A DNA stretch of 64,000 nucleotides from Saccharomycodes ludwigii (GCF_020623625.1 NC_060201.1:2039682-2103681); one strand, 5' to 3'. Positions 10,107 through 24,520 are shown, counted from the first letter of the stretch. Numbers and translations: made by a program. The notes: generated by a model not told the origin, from the letters alone.

Positions 10107-11696
10107 ATGTCCACCAACAATTTATTTAAAGCAACAGTCTTAGAGTATTTAGAAGGCTTATCGCAAAATGTTCAATCAAGATTATACGAATCACCGGCAG
10201 CATGTTTGGCAATATATAGAATTCTACCTCAACTCGCAAAATTTTTAATTATGTCAATGGTGTTTAATCACGAAGACGTATTGCTTCGGGATCTAAATAA
10301 ATGGGTTAAAGAACAAGGTCAATTTGAATTTGATGAGGCTATAAAAACAATGAGTTCCTTGCATATATTAAAAGAAATTTCTAAAAATCCTGTTCAAGTC
10401 AATTTGAATCCAATTTTTAAAAATAGTTTTAGAAATTCATTAACTGGGGGTGAAGTACATGATTCCTTCGGGATTCCTGTGGATGATGATGGTACTATAA
10501 CAACTGAAAGTTTGGATAAATATGCAGCTGACAAATGGGAAACAATTTTGCATTTTATGGTTGGTACTCCTGGAATGAAATCTCCTAGCGAAACAGTTTT
10601 GAGCTTATTATTGCATAGTGGATTAATGTTGGAAGAAGAAAGTGATTATGAACTAAAAATCACTAATGAAGGTTTCCAATTTTTATTACAAGAAATCAAT
10701 GTTCAAATTTGGTCTTTATTACTACAGTACTTGAAAATGGCCGAGAGTATTCAGATGGACCCGGTAGAAGTTTTAAATTTTATTTTCATGTTGGGCTCTT
10801 TGGAATTGGGACAAAGTTATAGCGTTAAAGGTTTAACAGAAACACAGAAAAAATTATTAAAAGATATGACTGACTATGGACTAATTTATCAAACCACATT
10901 TAATTCGCTAAAGTTTTACCCAACAAGATTAGCTATAATTTTAACTAGTGATAGTATGACGATTAGATCTGCCTCAATGGCAATGAATAGCGTTCTAAAA
11001 AAAGCTGCAAATTACATCAATTATAACGATACTGCGTATAATAAAAATAATACTGCAAATACTGATGCGGATGCCACCAATAACCTAGACAAGGAAGATG
11101 CCGATGCAGAAAATAATAATGGTGAGGAAGTGGATGGCAATGGCTCTATTGTTGAGGGCGCATTGATTATAGAAACTAATTTCAAATTGTACTCGTATTC
11201 TAATTCACCTTTACAAATTGCTATTTTAGGGTTATTTGTGCACTTGAAAACAAGATTTGCTAATATGGTTGCAGGACAGGTTACTAGAGAGTCTATTAGA
11301 AGAGCCTTGAGAAATGGTATTACCGCCGAACAAATTATTGCTTATTTGGAAACACATGCACATCCCCAAATGGTTCGTTTAGCAGAAAACAATTTGGAAA
11401 AAAAACTTGCGCTAGATGCAAATTGTAACGAAACGTTAGAAATTTTACCTCCAACGGTAGTAGATCAAATAAAATTATGGCAATTGGAATTGGATAGAAT
11501 AACTAATTATGACGGTTATTTATATTCCACTTTTGATACTACTGAAGAATATCAACAGCTGGTCACTTATGCGAACGATATAGGAGTTTTAATCTGGAAA
11601 AGTGATAGGAAGAAAGTCTTTTTTATAGAGAATGAGGGCAATTCTCAAGTTGTTGAATATGCCAAAAGACTATTGAGTAGAAAAGATTCTATATAA
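10107..11696 (+). CDS. TFB2: TFB2: TFIIH core subunit (p52 homologue)
   Basis: Subunit of the TFIIH core, which anchors and stimulates the Ssl2/XPB translocase in transcription initiation and nucleotide-excision repair. The product is 529 aa against about 513 in S. cerevisiae. Visible features are the N-terminal winged-helix region (SRLYESPAACLAIYRILP, residues about 20-38), long helical repeats to about residue 290, an asparagine/aspartate-rich insert at about 305-347, and the C-terminal Tfb5-binding domain after about 420, which begins with the conserved LWQLELDRI. Most of the extra length lies in the low-complexity insert. tRNA-Cys follows 150 bp downstream on the other strand. Confidence 0.95.
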   Translation: MSTNNLFKATVLEYLEGLSQNVQSRLYESPAACLAIYRILPQLAKFLIMSMVFNHEDVLLRDLNKWVKEQGQFEFDEAIKTMSSLHILKEISKNPVQVNLNPIFKNSFRNSLTGGEVHDSFGIPVDDDGTITTESLDKYAADKWETILHFMVGTPGMKSPSETVLSLLLHSGLMLEEESDYELKITNEGFQFLLQEINVQIWSLLLQYLKMAESIQMDPVEVLNFIFMLGSLELGQSYSVKGLTETQKKLLKDMTDYGLIYQTTFNSLKFYPTRLAIILTSDSMTIRSASMAMNSVLKKAANYINYNDTAYNKNNTANTDADATNNLDKEDADAENNNGEEVDGNGSIVEGALIIETNFKLYSYSNSPLQIAILGLFVHLKTRFANMVAGQVTRESIRRALRNGITAEQIIAYLETHAHPQMVRLAENNLEKKLALDANCNETLEILPPTVVDQIKLWQLELDRITNYDGYLYSTFDTTEEYQQLVTYANDIGVLIWKSDRKKVFFIENEGNSQVVEYAKRLLSRKDSI

Positions 11697-11809
11697 ACTG
11701 TTTCTATTAAATACACTGTTATATTATATAACCACCAAACTTTATTATCCGTGTTACTTTTATATATTTTTATATATATATTTTTTTTTAAATTTCATAG
11801 GTGCCAAAC

Positions 11810-11823
11810 AAAAAAAAAAAAAA
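11810..11823 (-). terminator. Likely Pol III terminator of tRNA-Cys
   Basis: A run of 14 T on the minus strand, starting 22 nt after the tRNA 3' end. Only a T3 occurs nearer, so this is the first effective Pol III stop. Confidence 0.6.
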
Positions 11824-11845
11824 TTGAACAGTTTTACACTGTAAA

Positions 11846-11916
11846 GCTCGCACTCAGATTTGAACTAAGGACCAACAGATTTGCAATCTGCTGCGCTACC
11901 ACTGCGCCATACGAGC
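11846..11916 (-). tRNA. tRNA-Cys (anticodon GCA)
   Basis: On the minus strand, 71 nt fold as GCTCGTA/TGCGAGC acceptor, a D arm with GCGCAGTGGTAGCGC, anticodon loop TTGCAAA with GCA at 11882-11884, and a T arm containing GTTCAAATC. It is nearly identical to S. cerevisiae tRNA-Cys(GCA) as I remember it. No intron. The first long T tract on the transcribed side (11810-11823 read in reverse) is about 22 nt downstream, a rather distant terminator. The gene marks the edge of a gene-order inversion. Confidence 0.97.
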
Positions 11917-13997
11917 AGTACACATTTGTGTGTTTCAATATTGATATACATATTATACAGTCATTATGATTAGTAGGCATAATCAGTAATACATTACTGC
12001 GACGGATAATCAGAAGCAACAATGGTATAAAGAAATAGTAATAAGATTTTAAACAATTAACAAAAGTATAAAAAGGAAGAATATCCAGAAAAAATATTAT
12101 TCATGATTTATTTATAGTTTTAATTAATATTTATTATATACAAAGATCGGAATGGAACAAAATATTAATTACCAAATTAATTCGATAGTTAATACAAGTA
12201 ATATTGGGTTACACTCACAATTAATTTATATCTTATTATGCATCTATACGCTCAAGCAGCCCATGAAATGCTTCAGTCCTAATCATTTTCTTGTTCTTTT
12301 TTTTTTTTTTTTTTATTTAGTTTTCTATGATATTCTAGTATGTAACACCATATAACGGAAGGACAATTATCATTCTGTTTTATTTCCTAACATTTTGCAT
12401 ATTGTATCACTTGTTTAAAAATATTACTTCAATATACAAAATACTATGAGAAGTTACTCTAAGGGAAAATACATTCTTAAAAATTTTTGATAGTTGAAAT
12501 GATAGACTAATATACATGTTATTATACATATATAGTTGTACATATATATATAATGGAAGAAGGGAGTGAACAAAAAAAAGATATATAAAAATAAATTAAA
12601 ATGAGCAAATCAGATTTCCAAATGAGCCATATAATACATATGGAGTCGGGAAAAAAAAAAAAAAAAAAAAAAGCTATAAATACGCCATAACCCATAGAAA
12701 TATGTGAAAGATACATCAGTTCCAAAATTGAAAAATAAATTTAAAAACAAAACATAATACCTTAATGTATAAACAAAAACAACATAAATTGTAATTTAAT
12801 ATGAAAAAAAAGTTAATGCCATAGATAATTGTTTGACCTAGAAAAACAAAATCATTTAAAAAAAAAAACTTGGAAAAAAAATTTGAAAAAAAAAACTTGA
12901 AAAAAAAAAGAAAAAAAAAACTAATCTACAGAGAGACATCAATAAAATTCAAAAAAATAAAAATATAATTAGCCACAATTGTTTTTAGAACAAAAATGTG
13001 ATAAAACTTGGTTGTGTCTCTTCTAAAAGAATATTCAATATTCTTCCTCTTTTTTTTTTTTTTCTCTTCTTCCAAATATTTTCACTTATGATATTTCTTA
13101 CCTTCTCGGAATTCGACTTCATTAATCAATATTGTCGAATGAAGATAACAAACGAGTAAATAAAATGCAATAAAAAAAAAAAAAAGTATAACCATAGAAG
13201 AAACAATAGGGAAAAAAAAAAACATGCCTTAAATGCAAATAACATTCAATCTTCTCACGAGAAATACAAAGGTTATATATAACCTAACACCTTTTATTTT
13301 TCCTTCTCCTTCTTTTTTCTTTTTCTTTTTTCTTTTTCCTTTTCCTTTTTCTTTTTTTCCTTTTCTTTTTTTCTTTTTCTACTTAATAATTTTCTCTTCT
13401 CTTTTAACAAAAACAATACCCAAACATTTAACCATTTCTTCTTTCTTTTTCCTTTTTAAAAATTGTACCATGCATATGTAAAGCTAAACTAAAACCACAT
13501 ACGGAAAGGCAACCCTTGATCAAAAACATAAAAGTGAAAATAATAATAAAGATGAAAAAATAAATAGATAATTGAACAAATCTATCATTCAAACTTTCTA
13601 GGGAATATTTATGAAATTGAACCAAGGTAACAACATCATCAATGGAAAACAGAGATGGTAGTGGAATGTAATAAAAATAAAATAAAATAAAAAATAAAAA
13701 ACTAACAACATCTCAAACCAAATATATGCTATAGCTTTTCATTCTCAAAACTTGGGGAAATGATATCTCAAAAACCACTAGCATAGTAAACCACCTTTCA
13801 TATATATATATTCAAATATATTTATAACACGTAATAGTATATCATTGAAATAATAATAATAATAATAAAAATAATAATAAAAATATCACAGAAAACAAAC
13901 ATAAAAACATATTCAGAGCACAAAAAGAAAAACAAATCTCAAAAACAGTGATTTATAAAAAAAAAAAAATTATTATGCCCCGAAAATAATAAAAAAA
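11917..13997. other. Gene-poor AT-rich region between tRNA-Cys and DED1
   Basis: About 2.1 kb without a credible gene. It holds T/A homopolymers (about 12298-12315 and 12652-12672), A-rich near-repeats with AACTTG at 12860-12925, an 80-bp pyrimidine tract at about 13303-13382, and (AAT)n runs near 13848-13885. Short ORFs here have homopolymeric or random composition. By gene order this is an inversion edge, and VPS30, expected beside DED1, is not here. Confidence 0.7.
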
Positions 13998-17951
<3,954 letters not shown>

Positions 17952-19679
17952 ATGTCATCAATGGAATACAGCGAAGAATCTAAAACTTATGGCTTAACTA
18001 AAAGTCCATTTGTTATTTCATCTAAAGCTACAACATCTGACTTTTTAATTGAAGAAAATTTATCCATCCAAGAAAATCTCAGTCCCTATAAAAATGAAGA
18101 GTACAACAAAATGAAAGAAACTATCAAATCTCGACATACAAAAATGATATCAATGGCCACAGGTCTTGGTACTGGATTGTTGGTCGGTTTGGGACATTCT
18201 ATTAGGATTGCAGGTATCGGTGGTACCCTATTGGGTTATGGATTAATTTCAATTATGATTATTCTTTGCTTTTTTGCTAGTGCCGAGTTGGTGGTTGCTT
18301 TCCCCAGACTACCTGGTGGGTTTAATTCATATGGTAAGAAATTTATTCATCCAAGTGTTGGGTTTACAATATCTTGGCTATTTTGTATTAATTGGGAAAT
18401 TATTTTGCCCTTAGAATTGGTTACTGCCTCTATGACTATTAAATATTGGAATAACAATATATCACCAAGTATCTTTGTTGCAATTTTTTATTCTCTAATT
18501 TTAGCAATTAGTTTCTTCGGTGCCAGAGGTTTTGCCGAGGCGGAGTTTTGGTTTAATCTTTCTAAGATTTTAATGGTTACTGGATTTATAATTTTAGGTG
18601 GTTTAATTATCAGTGGAGTTGTTGGTGCCAATAAGAGTGATTATCTTCAGGATTGTAGCAGATTTTGGAAATCACCTGGTTCTTTTAACACTAATAACAA
18701 TATTTTCAAAAGCATTGCATCAACATTAGTTAATAGTTGTTTTGCTTGTGGTGGTGTCGAATTTGTTGCCTTGAGCTGTGCCGAACAAAGTAAGAAAAAT
18801 CTAGTTAAAAGTATCAAGAATGCTGGATATCAAGTTATCATCAGGATGGTTTTATTGTTCCTATTGTCCATCACGGTGATTGGATTTTTAGTACCATATA
18901 CTTCCCCAGAATTACTAGGTTCCAATTCCAAAAATGCCATACATGCTTCCCCCTATGTTATTGCTATTGCAAGTAACGGTATTAAAATAGTACCCCACAT
19001 TATTAATGCAGTAATTCTAATTGCAGTTTTGAGTGTTGCCAATAGTGCAATGTATTCATCTTCAAGGACATTAAATTCTTTGAGTCAGCAAGGATTTGCA
19101 CCAAAGTTTTTTAAAAAATTGGATTCAAATGGTATACCAGTACGTTGTATGGTTGTATCTGCACTTATTGGTTTGTTATCTTTTATTGCTGAGTATAATG
19201 ATCAAGAAAAGGTTTTTATATTTTTACTAAGCATAAGTGGATTATCTACAATTTTCAATTGGGCCATGATATGTATCGCACATATTAGGTTTAGAACTGC
19301 AATGAAGGCACAATGTAAGTCATTGGAAGAACTAGGGTATAAATCCCCTACTGGTGTGCTTGGCTCGTATATTGCAATTATCATTAACGTACTGATTTTG
19401 GTTCTTGGTTTTTGGGTGTCGTTGTTCCCCCTTAACAATGACGGTAAAGCCAGTTTTGTTAATCTCTCTTCAAATTATTTGGCAGTGGCTGTTGGCATTG
19501 TTCTTTATTTTGGACATAAAATCGCCACTAAAAATTGGACATTTTATATTAAAGCAGATAAAATCGATGTAGATGGTGACAGAGACGTATACGCTCTTAT
19601 TATTAATGATGCCGATGTTAACTTGTCGAAAAATAATAAAAAAATAATACAAGCAGATAATACAAGAACATATGTTTAA
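17952..19679 (+). CDS. Diverged GAP1-like amino acid permease
   Basis: Plasma-membrane amino acid/proton symporter of the fungal YAT family. The product is 575 aa with about 12 hydrophobic segments. Family blocks resemble Gap1: FPRLPGGFNSYGKKFI after the third segment, LPLELVTASMTIKYW, GFAEAEFWFNLSKI, SCFACGGVEFVALSCAEQ, and AVLSVANSAMYSSSRTL. Departures from Gap1 are MATGLGTGLLVGLG where the first segment usually reads IGGxIGTGLFVGSG, and a C-terminus ending without the usual aromatic FWC palmitoylation tail. A member with altered specificity or trafficking is therefore likely. No such gene lies between DED1/DBP1 and MRP51 in S. cerevisiae, so it is an insertion or lineage-specific copy. Substrate cannot be told. 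Confidence 0.88.
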   Translation: MSSMEYSEESKTYGLTKSPFVISSKATTSDFLIEENLSIQENLSPYKNEEYNKMKETIKSRHTKMISMATGLGTGLLVGLGHSIRIAGIGGTLLGYGLISIMIILCFFASAELVVAFPRLPGGFNSYGKKFIHPSVGFTISWLFCINWEIILPLELVTASMTIKYWNNNISPSIFVAIFYSLILAISFFGARGFAEAEFWFNLSKILMVTGFIILGGLIISGVVGANKSDYLQDCSRFWKSPGSFNTNNNIFKSIASTLVNSCFACGGVEFVALSCAEQSKKNLVKSIKNAGYQVIIRMVLLFLLSITVIGFLVPYTSPELLGSNSKNAIHASPYVIAIASNGIKIVPHIINAVILIAVLSVANSAMYSSSRTLNSLSQQGFAPKFFKKLDSNGIPVRCMVVSALIGLLSFIAEYNDQEKVFIFLLSISGLSTIFNWAMICIAHIRFRTAMKAQCKSLEELGYKSPTGVLGSYIAIIINVLILVLGFWVSLFPLNNDGKASFVNLSSNYLAVAVGIVLYFGHKIATKNWTFYIKADKIDVDGDRDVYALIINDADVNLSKNNKKIIQADNTRTYV

Positions 19680-19952
19680 TTTTTTTTTCATTGAATTTTA
19701 TATTCCCTTATTATTTATATATTGAGCTTGTTGTTATTATATTGAATACTATTGCTATATTATTGCTATAATTAGGACAATTAGTTACTTAATGAATTTA
19801 TTTTCTTTATCCCACAAATTAAAGTATTAAATTGGATTTAAAACTTATAATCCTAATTCAAAACTTGGGCATATTTATAATTTGAGTCTTATTATGTACA
19901 CAACCATTTACTGTAGTTGGTAGTTCTCTTAATTTACATGGTTTTTAAGCCT

Positions 19953-20168
19953 TTATCCAGTTTTATAATAGCGTGTTTGGTTTATAATTCGCGATTTCAA
20001 AATATATTCATCAATAATTAACAACTGATCACGTAGATTTGTTTCACTTTTAAAAGGAGTGTTTTTTATTTTTTTCCTTATTTCTTTATTGTTCCCATTT
20101 TCAGTGTCCATCACATCGCAGTTGTTATTATTATTTAAAGACCTTGGTCTTTTACTAGGTTGATTCAT
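19953..20168 (-). CDS. Small unrecognised ORF (71 aa) between permease and MRP51
   Basis: A 71-residue frame with balanced codon use, unlike the low-complexity ORFs elsewhere in the spacers. It has a basic N-terminus (MNQPSKRPRS), an asparagine run, then a plausible helical segment NLRDQLLIIDEYILKSRII. I do not recognise it. S. cerevisiae has a small gene on the same relative strand in this interval (YPL119C-A, between DBP1 and MRP51). A positional match is suggestive, but I could not compare sequences. It could also be a chance ORF. Confidence 0.4.
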   Translation of the reverse strand: MNQPSKRPRSLNNNNNCDVMDTENGNNKEIRKKIKNTPFKSETNLRDQLLIIDEYILKSRIINQTRYYKTG

Positions 20169-20962
20169 TATTGAGATGATTAGTACTATAATTATATATA
20201 TATATCTTGCTCTATTTTTCCTTTCTTTTTTTTTTTTTTACTATTAAAAATCCAACGTAGACAAAGTAATCATAATAAAGGAAAAAAAAAAAAAAAAAAA
20301 AAAGTGAAGATAAATTTATTAAAAATATGTATGTAATGAAATAGATGGGAAGGGAAAGACACAATTGCTATGTTTTTATTTAAACTATTGGTAGTTTAAG
20401 TAACGATAAATAGAAACAAGTTAATATTATTGTTATTTGGTACAAGGCAAGTATCTGTGTCTTTATGTGTAAAGAATTTGTGAAAAATATTTATAGCCAA
20501 AAAAAAAAAAAAAAAAAAAAAAGTTTTTTTTTTAGGAAAATTATTGGAACAATTCGTATTCCTGGATATTACCCGGAGTCAAAATAATACTTTCTTGTTA
20601 ATATATTTTTATTGTTTATTTTTAGTAATGCAAAATTAGATTTTTAATATAAATTATTTGATTTCTGAATAAATAAAAATAAATAAAACAATGTCAAAAC
20701 ATGTGCCTGTCGTACATAGTGCAAACTACATAATAAAGATATATATTAATAATATCAAAGAACACAACAAAAGAAAAAAAAAAAACAAATAAAATTTTTT
20801 TTTTTTTCTTTAAACTTTTTCTTTCAAAGATTTTTTTTTTTTTTTTTTTTTTAAACATATATTTAGTTCCGCTTAAGTTAATAAGTACGTTTTCACTACT
20901 TAGTCAAGTTAAACAAACTTAAGTACCAAACAATATCAAAAATATAAACCAAAATAAGAACC
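20169..20962. other. Intergenic region upstream of MRP51
   Basis: About 800 bp without a gene. A-runs lie at about 20282-20303 and 20500-20522, and T-runs at about 20799-20808 and 20830-20852. It is MRP51 promoter plus leader. Confidence 0.6.
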
Positions 20963-22057
20963 ATGAGCAAGAGTTTAGCTTCATTATTAAGGGGATCCCG
21001 TCTTTCTCAGTTATATCGATCTAACAAGCCACTAACTTCAGCATTACCAAAATATCATCCGTTTCATCAAATTATTGAGACTAAACCACATGCTAGGGAT
21101 GAATTTCAAGAATGGGGGTTAAAATCCACTATTCCAAATGGCAAATTCAAAACTAGATATATTGTTGTTAGTGAACTTGATACTTTAGAAAGACTAGCTA
21201 CTTTTGAACCAAATAGTGGTGGCTATAATTGGAACAGATTACGGTTTCAAGAAATGAATTTATCTCCTGATTATTCTGGATTTTTAAAAGATATTGGCAA
21301 TAATCCATATTTTGAGTATATTAAATCTAAGTTAAGCACTCCAGATGAAACTATAAAGCCATATACTACCGAAAACAAACATGCTTTTGGAAAAAATATA
21401 AATGACTTTTATAAACAAAATCAAGATTGGACGTCTTTAAGAAAGAGTTACACTGAATGGGTTTTTCATACTTTTGTTAAAGAAAACAAAGATGTTCCTA
21501 TCGATTCAATTGAATTATACTTGCACAAGATTTATACTGAAAAAAATAAGAACCGACCAAGTACTTTAGGTAGTAAGATCATTGGTTCTGGTGGTTTAAG
21601 CTACAATTTAAAGAATAGGTTAAAGACAACACCAGATGGTATTTTGAATAAAGAAATTGTACCAGGTAGATTTTTAAACGCCGATAGGCTAGACAGGAGG
21701 TTAGTTGCTGTTGGTGGATTTGTTGCCAATACCACCAACAATAGCAATGATGCTTTAAAGAATGTTACTCAAATTGAAAGAAACATAGGGGCTGGTAATG
21801 CCAGAAAATTAAGATGGCCTTTTAGAGTTGAATCTGCCGTCATTCAAGAAAATGGGTCTGTTTCCATTACAGTCAAACCTATAAAGGGTATTTCTGAATC
21901 AAATAGATATAAAACATCCAATAATATGGGAAGCATGGCCAATCAAAGAAGAAGAAAAAATAGGCCACCTCAGCCCGCTTCTGTAAATGAATCTGAAGCA
22001 AAAGAATTTGCTAATGAATTATTGAACTTGCTCAAGAATAATAATATGAAAAATTAA
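20963..22057 (+). CDS. MRP51: MRP51: mitochondrial small-subunit ribosomal protein (bS1m)
   Basis: Yeast mitoribosomal small-subunit protein that in S. cerevisiae acts on translation of mitochondrial mRNAs through their 5' leaders. The product is 364 aa against about 344. The N-terminus MSKSLASLLRGSRLSQLYRS resembles that of fungal Mrp51 proteins and could direct mitochondrial import. The C-terminus carries a basic cluster (NQRRRKNRPPQP). Its position next to HIS3/MRM1 and IDI1, with the orientation of YPL118W relative to YPL117C and DBP1, supports the identity. Confidence 0.9.
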   Translation: MSKSLASLLRGSRLSQLYRSNKPLTSALPKYHPFHQIIETKPHARDEFQEWGLKSTIPNGKFKTRYIVVSELDTLERLATFEPNSGGYNWNRLRFQEMNLSPDYSGFLKDIGNNPYFEYIKSKLSTPDETIKPYTTENKHAFGKNINDFYKQNQDWTSLRKSYTEWVFHTFVKENKDVPIDSIELYLHKIYTEKNKNRPSTLGSKIIGSGGLSYNLKNRLKTTPDGILNKEIVPGRFLNADRLDRRLVAVGGFVANTTNNSNDALKNVTQIERNIGAGNARKLRWPFRVESAVIQENGSVSITVKPIKGISESNRYKTSNNMGSMANQRRRKNRPPQPASVNESEAKEFANELLNLLKNNNMKN

Positions 22058-22222
22058 AAATATAATTTAAAAATAAAACAAAAAAAAGAGGAAAAAAACC
22101 TCAGAAATTAACTAAAAACATGTATATAAAAATAAACATTTATTAACTTCTTTTAATATATTATAATTACAAAAAAAAAAAAAAAAAAAAAAGGAAATAA
22201 ATAAATATATATATTACATGTG

Positions 22223-22903
22223 TTACATTAAAACACCTTTGGTCGAAGGAACATCATTTGTACCGTTACTAGCCATAGCCTCTCTTAATGCTACAGCTAG
22301 TGCTTTGAAAGCACTTTCAGCTTTATGATGATCATTTTCACCTCTTAAAACGTCAACATGCATGGTAATTCTTGCAGCCTCAGCAAAACTCATCAAAAAA
22401 TGTGGGATCATTTCGGTACTTAGATCACCAATTTTCTCTCTTTTAAATTTCATATCAGTAAAACAATATGGTCTATTACTTAAATCGACAACTGCTCTAC
22501 TTAAGCTTTCATCTAATGGGGCAAATCCAGTACCAAATCTTTTAACACCTCTAATCGAACCCATTGCTTCTTTTAATGCAGTGCCTAAAGCAATACCACA
22601 ATCTTCTGTTGTATGATGGTCATCTATATGTAAATCACCGATACATTCAACTATTAGAGACCATCCACTATGTTTGGCCAAGGCATGGATCATATGATCT
22701 AGGAAGCCAATACCCGTTTGAATACTTATAACTTGAGCCGAAGTTGATTGTGAGGCAACTGCTGCTTCAGTGCTTTTGGTAGTGGTAGCGGTGGGTAATT
22801 CAGTAAATAGTGATTTTACCTCCAATGGGCCACCTGTTAAATTAATAGCAATTTGGATTTTCGTTTCATTTGTGTTACGTTGAATATATGCGGATTTAGA
22901 CAT
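22223..22903 (-). CDS. HIS3: HIS3: imidazoleglycerol-phosphate dehydratase
   Basis: Sixth step of histidine biosynthesis: dehydration of imidazoleglycerol phosphate to imidazoleacetol phosphate, manganese-dependent and cytosolic. The product is 226 aa against 220 in S. cerevisiae. Metal-binding motifs are [30 protein letters not shown] and [14 protein letters not shown] serine/threonine/alanine-rich segment at about residues 36-58 is slightly expanded. It is divergent with MRM1 across 366 bp, the same arrangement as the HIS3-PET56 promoter of S. cerevisiae. No exact Gcn4 site was seen there. Confidence 0.97.
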   Translation of the reverse strand: MSKSAYIQRNTNETKIQIAINLTGGPLEVKSLFTELPTATTTKSTEAAVASQSTSAQVISIQTGIGFLDHMIHALAKHSGWSLIVECIGDLHIDDHHTTEDCGIALGTALKEAMGSIRGVKRFGTGFAPLDESLSRAVVDLSNRPYCFTDMKFKREKIGDLSTEMIPHFLMSFAEAARITMHVDVLRGENDHHKAESAFKALAVALREAMASNGTNDVPSTKGVLM

Positions 22904-23269
22904 TTTTTAATATTTTTTTTTTTGATGATTTTTTTCGCTTTAGGTTTCAGATAATAACTGCGAGTCGTGATAAGTATTGATTATTAGTTTAAGGCTTTGA
23001 ATTACAAGTAAATCAATACACTTTAGTAAAAAAAAAAAAAATTTTTTTTCTTTGATATATTTTTTTTTTTTTTCTTTCTCTCTTCTGATAAGACAAATTC
23101 CGCAAGGATTTAACAAAAAAATTTTTTTAAAAAAAAAAGTTATTATATACAAGCATCTAACAAATCATTTCAAAAAAAAAAAAAAAAAAAAATTTTTTTC
23201 ACGTTCAAAACAATCGCTAAATCAAGAAAATCAGTATTTCATATATATATATCATACATTACCTCTGTC
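22904..23269. other. HIS3-MRM1 divergent promoter with poly(dA:dT) tracts
   Basis: Shared promoter of 366 bp. A-runs at 23028-23041 and 23172-23192 (21 A, followed by T7) and a T-run near 23061-23073. In S. cerevisiae the homologous his3-pet56 promoter is driven constitutively by a poly(dA:dT) element, and the same architecture persists here. Confidence 0.75.
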
Positions 23270-24520
23270 ATGTTTAGATCCACCCTAAATTTGAAATATG
23301 CCATTGGATCTAAGAGATCATCGTCAACACCGATCTCAAAGGGTATAAATATCGAAAAACTATTGCCTAGAAATCAAAGAATAAAAGCATGGGAAAGAAC
23401 AGGCGAAAGTAAAGAAGTATATTTCAAAAGAAAGCATGCACACCAACATGCAAAAGAAAAAGCTAAAAAGTTGGAAGTATTAACTGAACAAAGGACAAAA
23501 TTTAATCAATACAATTTCAGAAAAACAAGTTCAAAAAAGAGCGATACTCTAATTAAACGTGCTGAAAAAGATGTTAATCCATTTTTTGATTATATATATG
23601 GAACAAATGCAGTTAGAGCAGCTTTATTATGTAGACCTGCATTAGAGAATAAAAGGTTATTATATTATAAAGAATTATCCCCAGAATTTGTAAAACTTTG
23701 CAATGATAAAGGAATACCAACAACATTGGTGGAAGATAAAACGGAATTGGATAAACTATGTAATAATATTGCTGCAACGGGTTTTGGAAGTGGAAAATTA
23801 AAGAAAAGTGTACATAATAATATTGTTTTAGAATGCAAGAAATATATTGCTAAAGAAATTGACACTTTACCCAAAGTTGCTGAGTCATTAGGAGAAGATG
23901 TTACTGTATGCGCTAGTACTGGGTTACCATTTTCTTACTATGAGACCAACGAGGAAAACAGGAACGACTATAATGTGACAAAGGTGTTGCAAAATGTCTT
24001 GATAAATGGTGCGAAAGACCATCCGGTCGGTTTATACTTGGATGAAATTCAAGATCCTCACAATATGGGCGCCATATTGAGATCTGCCTATTACTTGGGT
24101 TGTGATTTTGTTGTCGTTAGTCATAAAAATTGTTGTTCTGTTTCTAACGGGATAGTACGCAAAGTTAGTAGTGGTGCAACTGAATTATTACCGATTTTCA
24201 CGACATCAAAACCGTTAAAGTTTTTAAGTAGTTCACAACAAAATGGCTGGGTTATTGTTAGTGGGGATCTTTTAGAAAATGCTAACAAATTTACTAGAAA
24301 TAAATTTGTTGATGATGCAGAAGAGATAAATAAATTGAAATTACCTGTATTATTGGTCGTTGGTAATGAAGGCGACGGCATTAGGACGCAATTAAAAAAA
24401 TTAAGCGACTTTTTCATTACTATTCCGTTTAATAATACTATTAGTAAGCGCAATGACGTTATAGATTCTTTAAATGTCAGTGTTGCTACTGCTTTATTAC
24501 TAAATAATTTATGTAAATAG
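23270..24520 (+). CDS. MRM1: MRM1 (PET56): mitochondrial 21S rRNA ribose 2'-O-methyltransferase
   Basis: SPOUT-family enzyme that methylates a guanosine in the peptidyl-transferase loop of mitochondrial large-subunit rRNA. The product is 416 aa against about 412. It has a basic presequence-like N-terminus, a substrate-binding domain beginning near FDYIYGTNAVRAALL, and the SpoU motifs NMGAILRSAYYLGCDF, LVVGNEGDGIR and SLNVSVATALLL. It is divergent with HIS3, as in S. cerevisiae. Confidence 0.96.
   Translation: MFRSTLNLKYAIGSKRSSSTPISKGINIEKLLPRNQRIKAWERTGESKEVYFKRKHAHQHAKEKAKKLEVLTEQRTKFNQYNFRKTSSKKSDTLIKRAEKDVNPFFDYIYGTNAVRAALLCRPALENKRLLYYKELSPEFVKLCNDKGIPTTLVEDKTELDKLCNNIAATGFGSGKLKKSVHNNIVLECKKYIAKEIDTLPKVAESLGEDVTVCASTGLPFSYYETNEENRNDYNVTKVLQNVLINGAKDHPVGLYLDEIQDPHNMGAILRSAYYLGCDFVVVSHKNCCSVSNGIVRKVSSGATELLPIFTTSKPLKFLSSSQQNGWVIVSGDLLENANKFTRNKFVDDAEEINKLKLPVLLVVGNEGDGIRTQLKKLSDFFITIPFNNTISKRNDVIDSLNVSVATALLLNNLCK

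Noticed and set aside
9936-10129. ORF of MNLNLN repeats overlapping the TFB2 start
   Set aside because: It begins at a TTG inside the ATTTGA array and has no protein-like composition; only a two-codon ATG ORF is real there.
11751-11969. ORFs overlapping tRNA-Cys on both strands
   Set aside because: They are read-through of the tRNA gene and flanking homopolymers.
22955-22970. Gcn4-like sequence CGACTC upstream of HIS3
   Set aside because: It lacks the TGACTC core by one base, so it does not support a Gcn4 site.
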